A stretch of DNA of 64,000 nucleotides from Pullulanibacillus pueri (GCF_014639255.1 NZ_BMFV01000005.1:62001-126000); one strand, 5' to 3'. Shown: positions 24,912 to 34,777, counted from the first letter of the stretch. Notes: generated by a model not told the origin, from the sequence alone. Translations and numbers: made by a program.

Positions 24912-25802
24912 TTAAAGCTGCAGTCGCGCCACACTTTCTTTCACCATTGAGGGCAGAGCATCGAGAATAGACGAGAACTTGAAACCAAGGGCTGCCGCCT
25001 GGGCATTCGACAGTCTCCAATCATAGGTAAACATGGCATAAGGAGACAATGTTTTATCTTCATGAGCCCCAACATGAAATAGCGGTGCCTTGCCAACATA
25101 TTCACCAATCTTCTGGCAAAGCACTTGGATACTTAAATGATCGCTATTATTTCCATTGATAGGACCAACAAAGTCGGTTTCAGTCCCCATGAATTTAAGA
25201 AATTCAGCAATATCCGAAGCGGTTACATAGGAGATCGGATGCTCAGTGTCAAAGACTCCAATCGACGTCCCTTTAGAAACATGCTCCACATAATAATCAA
25301 AGCGTCCTGTAAAATCATCGGTCCCAGAAACAACCATCGCCACACGGACAGCCACTACTGGAAAGGGTGCCTTCTGAAAAAAATAGGCTTCTGCCTGCCG
25401 CTTTCCCTCTGCGTACGTATAGTCATTTACTGTGAGATCATATGGATAGTGCTGAGGTGAAAAATCCTCCTCTACAAGCTCGTCATCCTTATGCTTGTAC
25501 ACCGCCATACTTGAGGTCAATACATAACGCCCTACATGACCTGAAAATACATTGACAGCCATCTGCGCATCTCTAGGGGTAAAACAAATTTGATCATATA
25601 CCACATCATAATATTGATCAGCAAAGGCTTTAGCCATTCCTTCTTGATCTGTTCTATCCATCTTGACTCTTGTCACCGCATCGCCAAAGTCATCAGGAGT
25701 CTGCCCTCTCGTTGCGATCGTCACATCATGTCCCTCATCAAGCAATAGATGCACAAGGCGTCGTCCGAAAAATTGTGTGCCACCCAAAACGAGGATTTTC
25801 AG
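24912..25802 (-). CDS. Extended SDR-family NAD-dependent epimerase/dehydratase-like protein with a CTG start
   Basis: The 296-residue protein has the Rossmann opening KILVLGGTQFFGRRLVHLLL, then VYDQICFTPRDAQMAV, TSSMAVY and YAEGKRQAEAYF (Tyr-x3-Lys-like active site). The first strand is complete only if translation begins at the CTG at 25800-25802, which sits 6 nt after GGAGAGG; no ATG, GTG or TTG is available there, and the next candidate (TTG at 25787) would cut off strand beta-1. The substrate is unknown; related proteins act on nucleotide sugars or as mRNA-binding SDRs. Single gene. Confidence 0.8.
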   Translation of the reverse strand: MKILVLGGTQFFGRRLVHLLLDEGHDVTIATRGQTPDDFGDAVTRVKMDRTDQEGMAKAFADQYYDVVYDQICFTPRDAQMAVNVFSGHVGRYVLTSSMAVYKHKDDELVEEDFSPQHYPYDLTVNDYTYAEGKRQAEAYFFQKAPFPVVAVRVAMVVSGTDDFTGRFDYYVEHVSKGTSIGVFDTEHPISYVTASDIAEFLKFMGTETDFVGPINGNNSDHLSIQVLCQKIGEYVGKAPLFHVGAHEDKTLSPYAMFTYDWRLSNAQAAALGFKFSSILDALPSMVKESVARLQL

Positions 25803-26099
25803 CGTTTACCTCTCCTTATTCTATTCTATTTATTTTTAATTCCTTACTCAGCCCTTTACAACAATTAACTTGATTATAAAAGTCAGAGTCTGTAAATGTC
25901 TAAATAAACGCTTTCACTTTTTGAATTTAAATGTCTCCTTCTACTCTCGTAACCTGTCACACTGTTGTAGGCTTCCCTGAGATCCAAAAGTTTAATATAA
26001 TGGTTCAGTAACCAGGGAAAGTCTACAGTTTTTTACACATATACTCATAGGGATAGATATATAATATTGAAGTGCTCTGTTTTTGAGAAGGAGAAGATT

Positions 26100-26837
26100 A
26101 TGACACATTCTAAAAAGACATTAAATTTAATCGTCCTTTTGCTTACAATGATTTCTGGCTGTTCCGACGCCATAAGCTTCCTAGCCTTAGGAGAAGTGCT
26201 AACCGCTGCCATGACAGGAAATACCGTGTTTTTCGGATTATCACTTGTCAACGCCAAGGACTTAGCACCTTTAGGGTATTTGGTGGCATTGTTGGGCTTT
26301 ATGCTAGGAGTTGCTGTTGGAGCTTTTGTTCTACGACATAAACGCCATGTCACTGGCTTAAATACGACAGTCCTTTTGACCCTTTGCATAGAATTTATCG
26401 GCCTTGCCCTGTTCGGCCTTTTAGTTTCTTTTGTCACTTCTCCCAATCATTATTTACTCATCGTCCTGCTTGCCTTATCAATGGGTGTCCAAGGGACAAC
26501 GGCCAGAAGGCTCGGAGTTAATGGTGTGCCTACGACTGTAATCACAAGTACAACCACAGGGATGATTGAATCCTTGGTTTGGAAAGCCCATAATTCTATG
26601 AAAAAAAACACCACAGATGGCCCAGTGAATGCCCCCTTAGCAAGCTGGAGTTCCGTTTCAATGTGGTTCATTGATATTGTTATTTACGGAGTAGGTGCTG
26701 CACTCTGTGGGTTGCTGGAGTTACATTGGGGACTACACGCCATCTGGATGCCCGTTTGTATTATTGTTATCACGTTTGTGCTTAGTTTGTCCTATACATC
26801 AACCCAGAAGGTTAGTAACCAGAATCCTCAGATGTAA
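26100..26837 (+). CDS. DUF1275 (YoaK-type) membrane protein
   Basis: The 245-residue protein has about six hydrophobic segments. DUF1275 family marks are SGCSDAISFLALGEVLTAAMTGNTVFFGLSL near the N-terminus (key residues D, F, L, G, M-TGN) and GVQGTTARRLGVNGVPTTVI, then TSTTTGM. The function is unknown, and a transport role is often proposed. The start at 26100 follows AAGGAGAAG. Its 3' end overlaps the convergent Rieske oxidoreductase gene by 26 bp. Confidence 0.87.
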   Translation: MTHSKKTLNLIVLLLTMISGCSDAISFLALGEVLTAAMTGNTVFFGLSLVNAKDLAPLGYLVALLGFMLGVAVGAFVLRHKRHVTGLNTTVLLTLCIEFIGLALFGLLVSFVTSPNHYLLIVLLALSMGVQGTTARRLGVNGVPTTVITSTTTGMIESLVWKAHNSMKKNTTDGPVNAPLASWSSVSMWFIDIVIYGVGAALCGLLELHWGLHAIWMPVCIIVITFVLSLSYTSTQKVSNQNPQM

Positions 26838-28395
26838 GGTTATCTAAAAGATTATGGTCATGATGTTGTAATGGTTTTTCTGCTGGACCTTCGATTACTT
26901 CTCCAGTAATGGAAAACCTTGAGCCGTGGCATGGACAATCCCAAGTACGATCGCCATCGTTCCATTCGACTTCACATCCTAAATGCGTGCACGTCGTATC
27001 AACGATATGCACGTTTCCATCCTTATCTTTGTATGCGCCTTTTCTCTGCCCTTTAATAGTCACAATTCCACCCTCATCGTGAGAAAAATCTTCAATTTTT
27101 CTATTGGGTGCCTCTAACTTTCCTTTAATCAAATGACTCGCCACGTCGACATTTTCAACAAGGAAATTTTTAAGGCTGGGATGAAGATAAAACCGTGAAG
27201 GGGTAAATAGCTTTTGCTGGGGGGTACTTTTTCCTAACACAATATCTCTAAAAATAAGTGCTGCTGCTGTCCCGTTGGTCATTCCCCATTTGCGAAAGCC
27301 TGTAGCCACCAAGAGATTGGGTTGGCCATTCGTGAGCGGACCAATAAATGGAAGTTTATCTAAAGTCACGAGATCTTGAGCGGACCATCGATAGAGAATC
27401 TCCTCCACACCAAGCACCTGATCTGCGAACGCCTCTAAAGCTTTATAATGTTCCAACGTCTCCTTGCCTTGACCGGTCTTATGGCTTTCTCCACCAATCA
27501 GTACCCGGTCTTCTCCATTAATGATCACCGAACGGAGGGAACGCACAGGATCTTCAGCACTTATATACATGCCTGAAGGATATTTCTCTTTTGTTTTAAC
27601 GGCCAATATATAAGATCGATCCGCATGCATTCTTGCAAAATAAAACCCCTTTCCTTCATAAAAGGGAAAATGAGAGCAAGAAAGCACATAACGCGCTGAA
27701 ACACGTGACCCTTCGCGTGTTAAAATCACCGGGTGTTCTCCAGGCTTTATATTCACAGCAACGGTTTCTTCAAAGATCCGCCCGCCCTTATCCTTTATCA
27801 TCTGAACGAGATGTGCAAGGTACTTTAAGGGATGAAATTGAGCCTGATTTTCCATCACTAGCCCATTTTTAATCTCAATATTGAATGGAATGCTATCTAC
27901 CAACCCACCCTCGATACCTAATGTTTCATAAGCTTTGGCCTCTCTCTCAAGCTTGCGCGCATAGTGTTCTGTTGTTGCATAGATATAAGCATCTTGGGTA
28001 CTCCAATCACAATCAATGTTATGTTCGTTTACCATCTTTTTCACAAAATTTATTGCTTCCGTATTCGCTTCATAATATAACTTTGCTCGGCTCTTCCCGA
28101 TATTCTGAATGAATTCATCATAAATTATCCCATGTTGTGCGGTCACCTTTGCCGTTGTATGACCTGTAGTCCCATTCAAGATCTTTCCGGCTTCTAAAAC
28201 AGCGACCTTAAACCCTTCATTGACTAATAAATAAGCTGAAGTTAGCCCCGTAATCCCACCACCTACAATCACAATATCAACGTCTAAATCTTCTTCTAAA
28301 CGTGGGAATGCCGGTAGCTTTATATCCTCCCTCCAATAGGGTTCAGGGGACTGTGGTAACTGTCCATTTCCACGATCACGGTCATTGTGGGCCAT
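26812..28395 (-). CDS. yhfW: FAD-dependent oxidoreductase with C-terminal Rieske [2Fe-2S] domain (YhfW-like)
   Basis: The 527-residue two-domain enzyme has a DadA-like FAD domain (VDIVIVGGGITGLTSAYLLV, GTTGHTTAKVTAQHG, C-terminal ATGFRKWGMTNGTAAALI). A Rieske domain from about residue 440 carries both ligand pairs in CTHLGCEVEW and CPCHGSRF. The substrate is unknown; the B. subtilis YhfW has the same architecture. No signal peptide is seen, so it should be cytosolic. The gene stands alone, facing the DUF1275 gene. Confidence 0.9.
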   Translation of the reverse strand: MAHNDRDRGNGQLPQSPEPYWREDIKLPAFPRLEEDLDVDIVIVGGGITGLTSAYLLVNEGFKVAVLEAGKILNGTTGHTTAKVTAQHGIIYDEFIQNIGKSRAKLYYEANTEAINFVKKMVNEHNIDCDWSTQDAYIYATTEHYARKLEREAKAYETLGIEGGLVDSIPFNIEIKNGLVMENQAQFHPLKYLAHLVQMIKDKGGRIFEETVAVNIKPGEHPVILTREGSRVSARYVLSCSHFPFYEGKGFYFARMHADRSYILAVKTKEKYPSGMYISAEDPVRSLRSVIINGEDRVLIGGESHKTGQGKETLEHYKALEAFADQVLGVEEILYRWSAQDLVTLDKLPFIGPLTNGQPNLLVATGFRKWGMTNGTAAALIFRDIVLGKSTPQQKLFTPSRFYLHPSLKNFLVENVDVASHLIKGKLEAPNRKIEDFSHDEGGIVTIKGQRKGAYKDKDGNVHIVDTTCTHLGCEVEWNDGDRTWDCPCHGSRFSITGEVIEGPAEKPLQHHDHNLLDNLTSEDSGY

Positions 28396-28572
28396 TCTAA
28401 ATCCTCCACTCCATATGTTTTAATATGATTATGTTTACCATAAGGGAGGGGAGTATACTCCTCGATGTACTCCCAAATGCACGCGAAAATGTTACCCTTT
28501 TTCATGCTTCCAAGCTTAATAGGGAAAACCCATTACCCTTACAAGGTCTTCCACAGGAATGCTTTCTAACGT

Positions 28573-28600
28573 AAAAAAGAGAAACCATTGAAGGTTTCTC
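28573..28600 (-). terminator. Rho-independent terminator of the aldo/keto reductase gene
   Basis: GAGAAACC (28579-28586) and GGTTTCTC (28593-28600) are perfect complements; on the minus strand the hairpin is followed by TTTTTT. It lies 20 nt after the stop codon. Confidence 0.92.
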
Positions 28601-28619
28601 CTCGCACTATCTTACCGAT

Positions 28620-29444
28620 TTATCGAACGTTCATCTCGCTTGGCTTTGAGCCTTTACGTCTATTGCAATCAAGCTGATTGATTTTATCCATTTCGTCTGA
28701 AGTAAGCGCAAAATCAAAGACATTGATATTCTCTTCGATGCGCGAAGGTGTCACAGACTTAGGAATAGCAATCGTATTATTTTGCAAATGCCAACGTAGA
28801 ACAACCTGTGCTGGTGTTTTACCATGGGCTTCCGCAATGGCTTTAATGACATCGTCCTTTAAAACGTCGCCACCTTGGTCAAGTGGACTCCAGGCTTCTA
28901 CAAAAATATCATGCTTCGCACAAAAATCTTTTAAAGCGTTCTGTGCTAAGTAAGGATGGCATTCCACTTGGTTAAGGACTGGCTTCACTTCACATTCTGC
29001 GAAGAGACGCTCAAGGTGCTCGATGTCAAAGTTACATACACCAATGGCTTTGACACGCCCCTCTTTATACAGCTTTTCCATCGCTTTATATGTATCAACA
29101 TATTGATCATATTTTGGAGTTGGCCAATGGATAAGGTATAAATCAACGTAATCCAAGCCCAATCTTTCTAAACTTTCATCATAGGCACGAAGCGTGTTGT
29201 CATAGCCTTGATCGCTATTCCATACTTTGGTCGTGATGAAGAGATCTTCACGTGGAATACCGGATTCCTTGATGGCTCTACCGACACCCTTTTCATTCTT
29301 ATAAATCATCGCTGTATCGATAGAAGTATAACCTGATTTAAGAGCCTTTGCTACTGCATCTGTTGCTTTTTCATCTTCTACCTGCCAAACACCAAATCCA
29401 AGCTGAGGCATTTTTAGACCATTGTTTAATGTCACGAAATCCAT
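28620..29444 (-). CDS. Aldo/keto reductase (YvgN/YtbE-type glyoxal reductase)
   Basis: The 274-residue (alpha/beta)8 NADPH-dependent reductase has GYTSIDTAMIYKNEKGVG with tetrad Asp and Tyr, LFITTKVW with the Lys, and DLYLIHWP with the His. The cofactor pocket is AIPKSVTPSRIEEN. It reduces glyoxal, methylglyoxal and other aldehydes in close Bacillus relatives. GGAGTGTTCC precedes the ATG. Monocistronic with its own terminator. Confidence 0.93.
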   Translation of the reverse strand: MDFVTLNNGLKMPQLGFGVWQVEDEKATDAVAKALKSGYTSIDTAMIYKNEKGVGRAIKESGIPREDLFITTKVWNSDQGYDNTLRAYDESLERLGLDYVDLYLIHWPTPKYDQYVDTYKAMEKLYKEGRVKAIGVCNFDIEHLERLFAECEVKPVLNQVECHPYLAQNALKDFCAKHDIFVEAWSPLDQGGDVLKDDVIKAIAEAHGKTPAQVVLRWHLQNNTIAIPKSVTPSRIEENINVFDFALTSDEMDKINQLDCNRRKGSKPSEMNVR

Positions 29445-29586
29445 CGGAACACTCCTTTTCGATTCATTCTTGATTAGTATACAAAGTTTTCATGCAATTT
29501 GTCACTTCTTATGCTTTTAGTTAACCTTAATTTGTTATTATAGTGAATATAAACACATCTGTGCAAGATTTAAAGGAGATGACACT

Positions 29587-30537
29587 GTGCGAAGTACGCT
29601 GATCGGCATTTTTTCTGCACTTTTCTTTTCAGTTACTTTTATTTTAAATCGTGCGATGGAACTTGATGGCGGGAGCTGGGTGTGGAGTGCTTCATTCCGG
29701 TTCTTTTTTATGCTTCCCATACTCCTAGTCATTGTCGGCTTTCAAAAAAACATCATGCCCGTTTTAAGACATTTAAAGACCCACCCTCTTCCTTGGCTTA
29801 TTTGGAGCACTGTGGGCTTTGGACTCTTTTATGCACCCATGACGTTTGCCGCTGCATACGGCCCCGGGTGGTTGGTGGCAGCCACCTTTCAACTGACGAT
29901 TATTGCTGGCACTTTGTTAGTTCCTTTCTTAAGTCCAAAGTCTGCCTCGAAACAAAAAATACCCCTTCGAAGCCTATTGATCTCTTTCGTTATTCTTTTA
30001 GGGGTTTTTCTCATCCAATTTACTCATGCCGATGTGGTCTCTCCGCTTAGCGCGCTTTTGTGTATCGTGCCACTGATCCTCTCGGCTTTCGCCTACCCGC
30101 TCGGCAATCGCCAAATGATGCAAGTGGTTGGAGAGACCCTTAACACGTTTCAACGTATACTTGGGATGACCATTGCCAGCCTCCCTTTTTGGCTTCTTCT
30201 TTCCTTATATGGAGTGACAACTCAAGGTTTACCCACTTCGGGCCAACTCTTACAAACTTTAATTGTCGCTCTATCTTCAGGCATTATTGCAACAGCCTTA
30301 TTTTTTTATGCGACCGAACGTGTTAAAGGTGATAATCAAAAGCTGGCTGCTGTTGAAGCAACACAGTCAGGGGAAGTCATCTTTGCCTTACTGGGAGAAT
30401 TGCTCTTTTTAAATGCTCCTCTTCCCGATTTCTATTCCATTATTGGTATTCTTCTTGTTATCATCGGAATGATTTTTCATAGCCTTCAATCTGTCACTAG
30501 GAAAACGGAGAGGCAACGAATGAATACTGTTGGATAA
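29587..30537 (+). CDS. DMT-superfamily EmrE-like multidrug efflux transporter
   Basis: The 316-residue protein has about ten hydrophobic helices and the two-fold DMT arrangement. It starts MRSTLIGIFSALFFSVTFIL and ends with LLGELLFLNAPLPDFYSIIG, typical of the EmrE-like 'multidrug resistance efflux transporter' group of Firmicutes. The start is GTG after AAAGGAG. The next gene follows after 68 nt, so co-transcription with the methyltransferase is possible. The substrate is unknown. Confidence 0.85.
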   Translation: MRSTLIGIFSALFFSVTFILNRAMELDGGSWVWSASFRFFFMLPILLVIVGFQKNIMPVLRHLKTHPLPWLIWSTVGFGLFYAPMTFAAAYGPGWLVAATFQLTIIAGTLLVPFLSPKSASKQKIPLRSLLISFVILLGVFLIQFTHADVVSPLSALLCIVPLILSAFAYPLGNRQMMQVVGETLNTFQRILGMTIASLPFWLLLSLYGVTTQGLPTSGQLLQTLIVALSSGIIATALFFYATERVKGDNQKLAAVEATQSGEVIFALLGELLFLNAPLPDFYSIIGILLVIIGMIFHSLQSVTRKTERQRMNTVG

Positions 30538-30605
30538 AGGAGTGACTATATTGGATATGGTATAATAATCCAAAACAAACGCATTTCTTTTTCAGGAGGA
30601 TGTCT

Positions 30606-31424
30606 ATGAATGAGCACATACGTACCAGTAACATCGAGCGCTTTACCGGATTTAGCGATCTCTATAATCAAAATCGTCCAAGCGCACCACAAGAAGTTGT
30701 CAAGATTTTAACGACCTACTTACAAAAGCGTCCACAAAGAATAATGGATGTTGGCTGTGGCACCGGTCTTTCTTCATTTATATGGTTGGATCATGCGGAT
30801 CACATTACTGGTGTTGAACCAAGTGATGATATGCGAGCCGTTGCACTAAAACGTTGGCAGGAACAAAATGAGCCCTCTCAACTTAAATTTGTAGAAGGAC
30901 TCTCTCACCAATTGGATGCTCCATCTGAATCCGTTGATATTATTACATGCTCACAGTCCTTTCACTGGATGGAACCGGAGAGTACGTTAAAAGAATTTGC
31001 TCGCGTCCTTCGTCCAGGGGGGATTTTTGCCGCCTATGATTGTGATTGGCCCCCGGCCTTCAATTGGGAGATTGAAGAGCGTTACAAGCAACTCATTGCC
31101 CTTGCTGATAGCCGGGCACGCCAGCTCGCAGAACAAGATAAACAGGCGCACAAGTGGAACAAGAGCGAACACCTTCAACATATTCGTGAATCCGGATTAT
31201 TCCGATTTTCTAAAGAAATCGTCTTTCATAACTGGGAAACATGTGATGCAACCCGATATGCCAATATCGCCCTTAGCCAAGGGGGACTACAAACAGCTTT
31301 GAAATTAGGAGCAAACGAACTTTCTTCATTATTTGAGGACTTCCGAAAAGAGGTCGAGAACACTTTTGCGGGAGAGACAAGGGAAATTCTTTTTAGTTAT
31401 CGCATGCGCATGGGGATTAAGTGA
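30606..31424 (+). CDS. Class I SAM-dependent methyltransferase
   Basis: The 272-residue methyltransferase has motif I IMDVGCGTGLSSFIW, GVEPSDDM (acidic residue binding the SAM ribose), and ITCSQSFHWMEPESTLKEFA followed by RVLRPGGIFAAYD. The substrate is unknown. The start at 30606 is preferred because AGGAGG (30594-30599) directly abuts the ATG at 30600. A hairpin terminator follows at 31550. Confidence 0.88.
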   Translation: MNEHIRTSNIERFTGFSDLYNQNRPSAPQEVVKILTTYLQKRPQRIMDVGCGTGLSSFIWLDHADHITGVEPSDDMRAVALKRWQEQNEPSQLKFVEGLSHQLDAPSESVDIITCSQSFHWMEPESTLKEFARVLRPGGIFAAYDCDWPPAFNWEIEERYKQLIALADSRARQLAEQDKQAHKWNKSEHLQHIRESGLFRFSKEIVFHNWETCDATRYANIALSQGGLQTALKLGANELSSLFEDFRKEVENTFAGETREILFSYRMRMGIK

Positions 31425-31549
31425 TAAATCTTTTTTACATAAGAAAGACGGACACTGAAACATTTTAATCCAAAAATGCACGGTCAACAGCAGGTTCATT
31501 AGAGCAGCGATCACGCTCTTCTTGCTAACCATATTTTATACCTCAAACT

Positions 31550-31603
31550 AAAAGGAACTGGGCGACTCCATTTTAAAGGGGCATACGCTCAGTTCCTTTT
31601 TAG
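31550..31603. terminator. Bidirectional terminator between methyltransferase and P450 genes
   Basis: AAAAGGAACTGGGCG pairs (one mismatch) with CGCTCAGTTCCTTTT across about 20 nt, flanked by T-rich tracts on both strands. The two convergent genes end on either side. Confidence 0.85.
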
Positions 31604-31619
31604 ATTATTAACGCCTCAA

Positions 31620-32879
31620 TTACTTTCTTATGTTACTCATAATAAATCCACTTTCTGGAAGTGTCGGCATTTTAACATGACTTACCGTCAAATCTTGATC
31701 CTTAAGGACATCATATTTCATGTGGTTGGCTAGAAATTCTACGCTTACCCGCATAATATCGATCGTGACGTGTTCTCCCGGGCACCGATGTCCCATGTAA
31801 GGATCCCCACCGCCCTGAGGAATGAGATCAAAACAGCTACTTTCCCATTCCGTAAATCGATCTGGGTTAAACTGATCTGGCTCCTCCCACAGCATTGGAT
31901 CATGGGTCGTTCCATAAAGGTCCAATAAAACCATTGTCCCTTTTTTAAAGGATTGGTTTTGCCATTCAAAATCCTGCTTAACGTTTGCTCCAAGAAAAGG
32001 AGCAAAAGGATAAAAACGGCGAACCTCTTGAACAAACCAATACGTATAGTCATCGTTTGCGTTCTTCCTAATTTTCTCTAAACACTCAGGATTCTCATAA
32101 AGAGCCAGTGCCTCAAAAGTAATATAGGTAGCTATAGCTACAATCGGTCTGACGATATTAATCAGTTCCACGGCAGCCACTTGGAGGTCAAGAAGGTTTC
32201 CGTCTAGATCACGGTGAAAGGCCATCGCATAGGCCGCTGTTTCCTCGGGGACTTGGATCTCCTCTTTTCTTATCTTATCGATGATATCTTTTATCCATTC
32301 TTCTTCCCGCTTCCTCGCCTTTCTTCCCCGCCAATGACGAGGGCCCACAGCCCCAAAAGCATCTACCATATTTCCGTAATCCCTTGCCCGGACTTTAACC
32401 TCGGCCTCTTTAAGCGGAACACCCGCCCATTTACAAGCCACACGGCATAATAATTCCTGAGCCTCATCGAAGAGAATCATTGTTTCTTTATTTACCCACT
32501 TATTCAGACTGTTTTCCCACTCCTGTTTTGTGAGGATTTTAAGCGTCTCTAGCCTCGCGGGTGTCATTAGGGACATGAACAACGCCTTTCGATGCTGATG
32601 AGCCTCACCATCCATCGTCTGAACACCGTTTTCTCCAAATAAACTTTTCTGTATTCTCTTAGGAATTGCACCATGACGCTGCATTTTTTCAGAATCATAA
32701 AAGAGTTCGGCGGCTTCTTCACCGCTGATACAAAACGCCTCTTTTCCTATAAGACGTGTTTGAAAAAGATGAGATTGAAATTGCTGACACCTTTTTTGAA
32801 TAAAGGGATAACCCTCTTGCAAGAGTTCCAGTGTACTATCTAACGTTTTGTCCTTAGGGGGTTGTTCACTCGAGTGCAT
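31620..32879 (-). CDS. cypC: CYP152-family fatty acid hydroxylase/peroxygenase (P450 BSbeta type)
   Basis: The 419-residue P450 has the heme-binding GHRCPGEHVTIDIM and, in the I helix, ELINIVRPIVAIATYI. The Arg-Pro there replaces the usual acid-alcohol pair and is the hallmark of CYP152 peroxygenases, which use H2O2 to hydroxylate or decarboxylate fatty acids. The N-terminal LELLQEGYPFIQKRCQQFQS matches the family. It needs no redox partner, and none is encoded nearby. CTAAGGAGATT lies upstream of the ATG. Confidence 0.93.
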   Translation of the reverse strand: MHSSEQPPKDKTLDSTLELLQEGYPFIQKRCQQFQSHLFQTRLIGKEAFCISGEEAAELFYDSEKMQRHGAIPKRIQKSLFGENGVQTMDGEAHQHRKALFMSLMTPARLETLKILTKQEWENSLNKWVNKETMILFDEAQELLCRVACKWAGVPLKEAEVKVRARDYGNMVDAFGAVGPRHWRGRKARKREEEWIKDIIDKIRKEEIQVPEETAAYAMAFHRDLDGNLLDLQVAAVELINIVRPIVAIATYITFEALALYENPECLEKIRKNANDDYTYWFVQEVRRFYPFAPFLGANVKQDFEWQNQSFKKGTMVLLDLYGTTHDPMLWEEPDQFNPDRFTEWESSCFDLIPQGGGDPYMGHRCPGEHVTIDIMRVSVEFLANHMKYDVLKDQDLTVSHVKMPTLPESGFIMSNIRK

Positions 32880-32951
32880 AAATCATAATCTCCTTAGCCT
32901 TGGCCATTTTTTTCGATTTATCATTTGCTCAGAGCTTATAATTTATTCTTC

Positions 32952-33716
32952 TTAAGGTTGGGCTATGATAAGCCTTAATGCACAAGTAAAACTGGGTTGC
33001 GTCCTATATTTCCCATATTTCCTATCCCAACCTCCAGACCGCAAATCATCTGCAAGCGCTTTGACATAGCGATTTTCTAGATCATCCGAAATGAAGCCCC
33101 ATGCCGATTGTGCTTTTCGTACTTCCTTTTCTAAAAAAGCTTCAGGTCGTCCATAAAAGGCTTCTTGAAATCCGTCAATACAATCAAATGGAACAGCGAT
33201 AGACTTCACATCACAAGACCCACCTAAAGCTTGAGTAATGACATCAATGGGCGGATACCGTCGCTTCTCGACTGCAATTATTTCCGGGAAATATTCTGCG
33301 TTCCAAAAAAGATCAAGAGATTGGGGGTCAAAGGTCAAAATAACGACTTGATTCCGGGTTACCCTTCTTAATTCCTGCAACCCTTTGCGAAGATCACTCC
33401 AATGGTGAACCGTCACCATAGCCATAGAAGCATCAAAGGCGTGATCATCGAATGGAAGGGCTTCTGCTGTCCCTATTATTGCGGGACCCCTGTTGGCTAT
33501 TCGTCGTTGCTGACGCATGACTTTAGAGGGCTCAAGCGCTACAACATAGCGATCCTCAGGCTCATAGGACCCCGCACCTGCCCCGACATTTAAGACTGTT
33601 CTGGCAGAGCCTAAAGCTGAATGCACATGACTCGCTATCCTTGGATCTGTGCGTCGAATTGTCGAGTATTTTTGTCCATGCTGATCATAATTAAAACCTA
33701 AATTCTCAATGCTCAT
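32952..33716 (-). CDS. Class I SAM-dependent methyltransferase
   Basis: The 254-residue protein has TVLNVGAGAGSYEPEDRYVV (motif I), ALEPSKVMRQQR, and GTAEALPFDDHAFDASMAMV, typical of ubiquinone/menaquinone-type small-molecule methyltransferases. The ATG at 33716 is preferred over a TTG at 33722 because GGAG lies 9 nt before the ATG but only 3 nt before the TTG. It is divergent from the LysR gene; a shared regulatory region is likely. Confidence 0.88.
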   Translation of the reverse strand: MSIENLGFNYDQHGQKYSTIRRTDPRIASHVHSALGSARTVLNVGAGAGSYEPEDRYVVALEPSKVMRQQRRIANRGPAIIGTAEALPFDDHAFDASMAMVTVHHWSDLRKGLQELRRVTRNQVVILTFDPQSLDLFWNAEYFPEIIAVEKRRYPPIDVITQALGGSCDVKSIAVPFDCIDGFQEAFYGRPEAFLEKEVRKAQSAWGFISDDLENRYVKALADDLRSGGWDRKYGKYRTQPSFTCALRLIIAQP

Positions 33717-33838
33717 CTTCAATCACTCCTTTTTTAAATCGTCTTTTGGTTATTTATACTTTATAATGATCTTAAATATAAAACAAATATATATTTTTTA
33801 ATAAATCATAAATTTTATTTATGAAAGGAGAGTACACT

Positions 33839-34726
33839 ATGAATCTCCATGCCCTCCGACTTTTTTACACTGTAACAAAGTGCGAGAGTGTCACCGCTGC
33901 AGCTGAGCAGTTAAGAATTAGTCAACCTGCAGTGACTGCTCAAATCAAAAAATTTGAAAGAGAATTAGGACTGCCTTTATTCAAACCAAAGGGCCGAGGT
34001 GTTATATTGACCGAATTTGGTGAAAGCCTAGCAAAACAAGCCAAACATCTCTTTGCCTTAGAACAGCACATGGAGTCTACCATAGAAGCCTTCCTTTCAG
34101 GAAAAAAAGGCAAGATTCGTATTGTCGCAACCTATCTGCCCGCTAACTTTCTTATTCCAGAATGGGCCGCTACCTTTAAAACCCAATATGAGGAAGTGGA
34201 CATCACCATTACCACCACTAACTCTCAAGGGGCCTTTGAGCAATTAAGTAGCTACGAAGCAGATATTGCAGTATATGGGGGTGGCGCTGCTCATCATCCT
34301 GACACCATAGCATGGGAAGAGCTTTTTGAAGACGAACTATGGTTTGTTGTAGCTCCGCAACATCACTATGCCCACCAAGAGGTATCCTTAGAAGAAATGA
34401 TGACAGAACCCTTCATCATGCGGGAGGAAGGCAGTTCCACAAGAGAACGGTTAGTCGCACTCTGTCAATCTCATGACATTAAGCCGCCAACAGTAGCCCT
34501 GCAGTTTAACGGTCTCCATGAAGCCATTCGAACCGTTATGGCTGGTTACGGTGTCAATTTTATTTCATCACTGGTGGTTCGTGACTATGTTGCCCGTGGT
34601 GAATTAGCAAGAGTTAAGGTTCGTGGTCTAAAGCTTGTTAACAAGATCGCCCTCTGCACACGGAAACACGACACACGATCCCCTCTGGTCAATCATTTTA
34701 TAGAGACTGTAAAGAAAAATGTTTAA
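33839..34726 (+). CDS. LysR family transcriptional regulator
   Basis: The 295-residue protein has an N-terminal HTH (MNLHALRLFYTVTKCESVTA, then SQPAVTAQIKKFERELG) and a periplasmic-binding-like effector domain (IRIVATYLPANFLIPEWAAT...). It is divergent from the methyltransferase at 32952, the usual LysR arrangement, so that gene (and perhaps the P450) is the likely target. It does not match B. subtilis CysL at the N-terminus, so I do not tie it to cysJI. The start at 33839 follows AAAGGAGAG. Confidence 0.88.
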   Translation: MNLHALRLFYTVTKCESVTAAAEQLRISQPAVTAQIKKFERELGLPLFKPKGRGVILTEFGESLAKQAKHLFALEQHMESTIEAFLSGKKGKIRIVATYLPANFLIPEWAATFKTQYEEVDITITTTNSQGAFEQLSSYEADIAVYGGGAAHHPDTIAWEELFEDELWFVVAPQHHYAHQEVSLEEMMTEPFIMREEGSSTRERLVALCQSHDIKPPTVALQFNGLHEAIRTVMAGYGVNFISSLVVRDYVARGELARVKVRGLKLVNKIALCTRKHDTRSPLVNHFIETVKKNV

Positions 34727-34745
34727 AAGTGAAAGCTATGATTAA

Positions 34746-34777
34746 AGGCAAGCGCTCTACAATAAGAACACTTGCCT
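34746..34777. terminator. Hairpin between LysR and GNAT genes
   Basis: AGGCAAG (34746-34752) pairs with CTTGCCT (34771-34777). T-runs on both sides are short, so it is a moderate terminator that may serve the two convergent genes. Confidence 0.6.
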
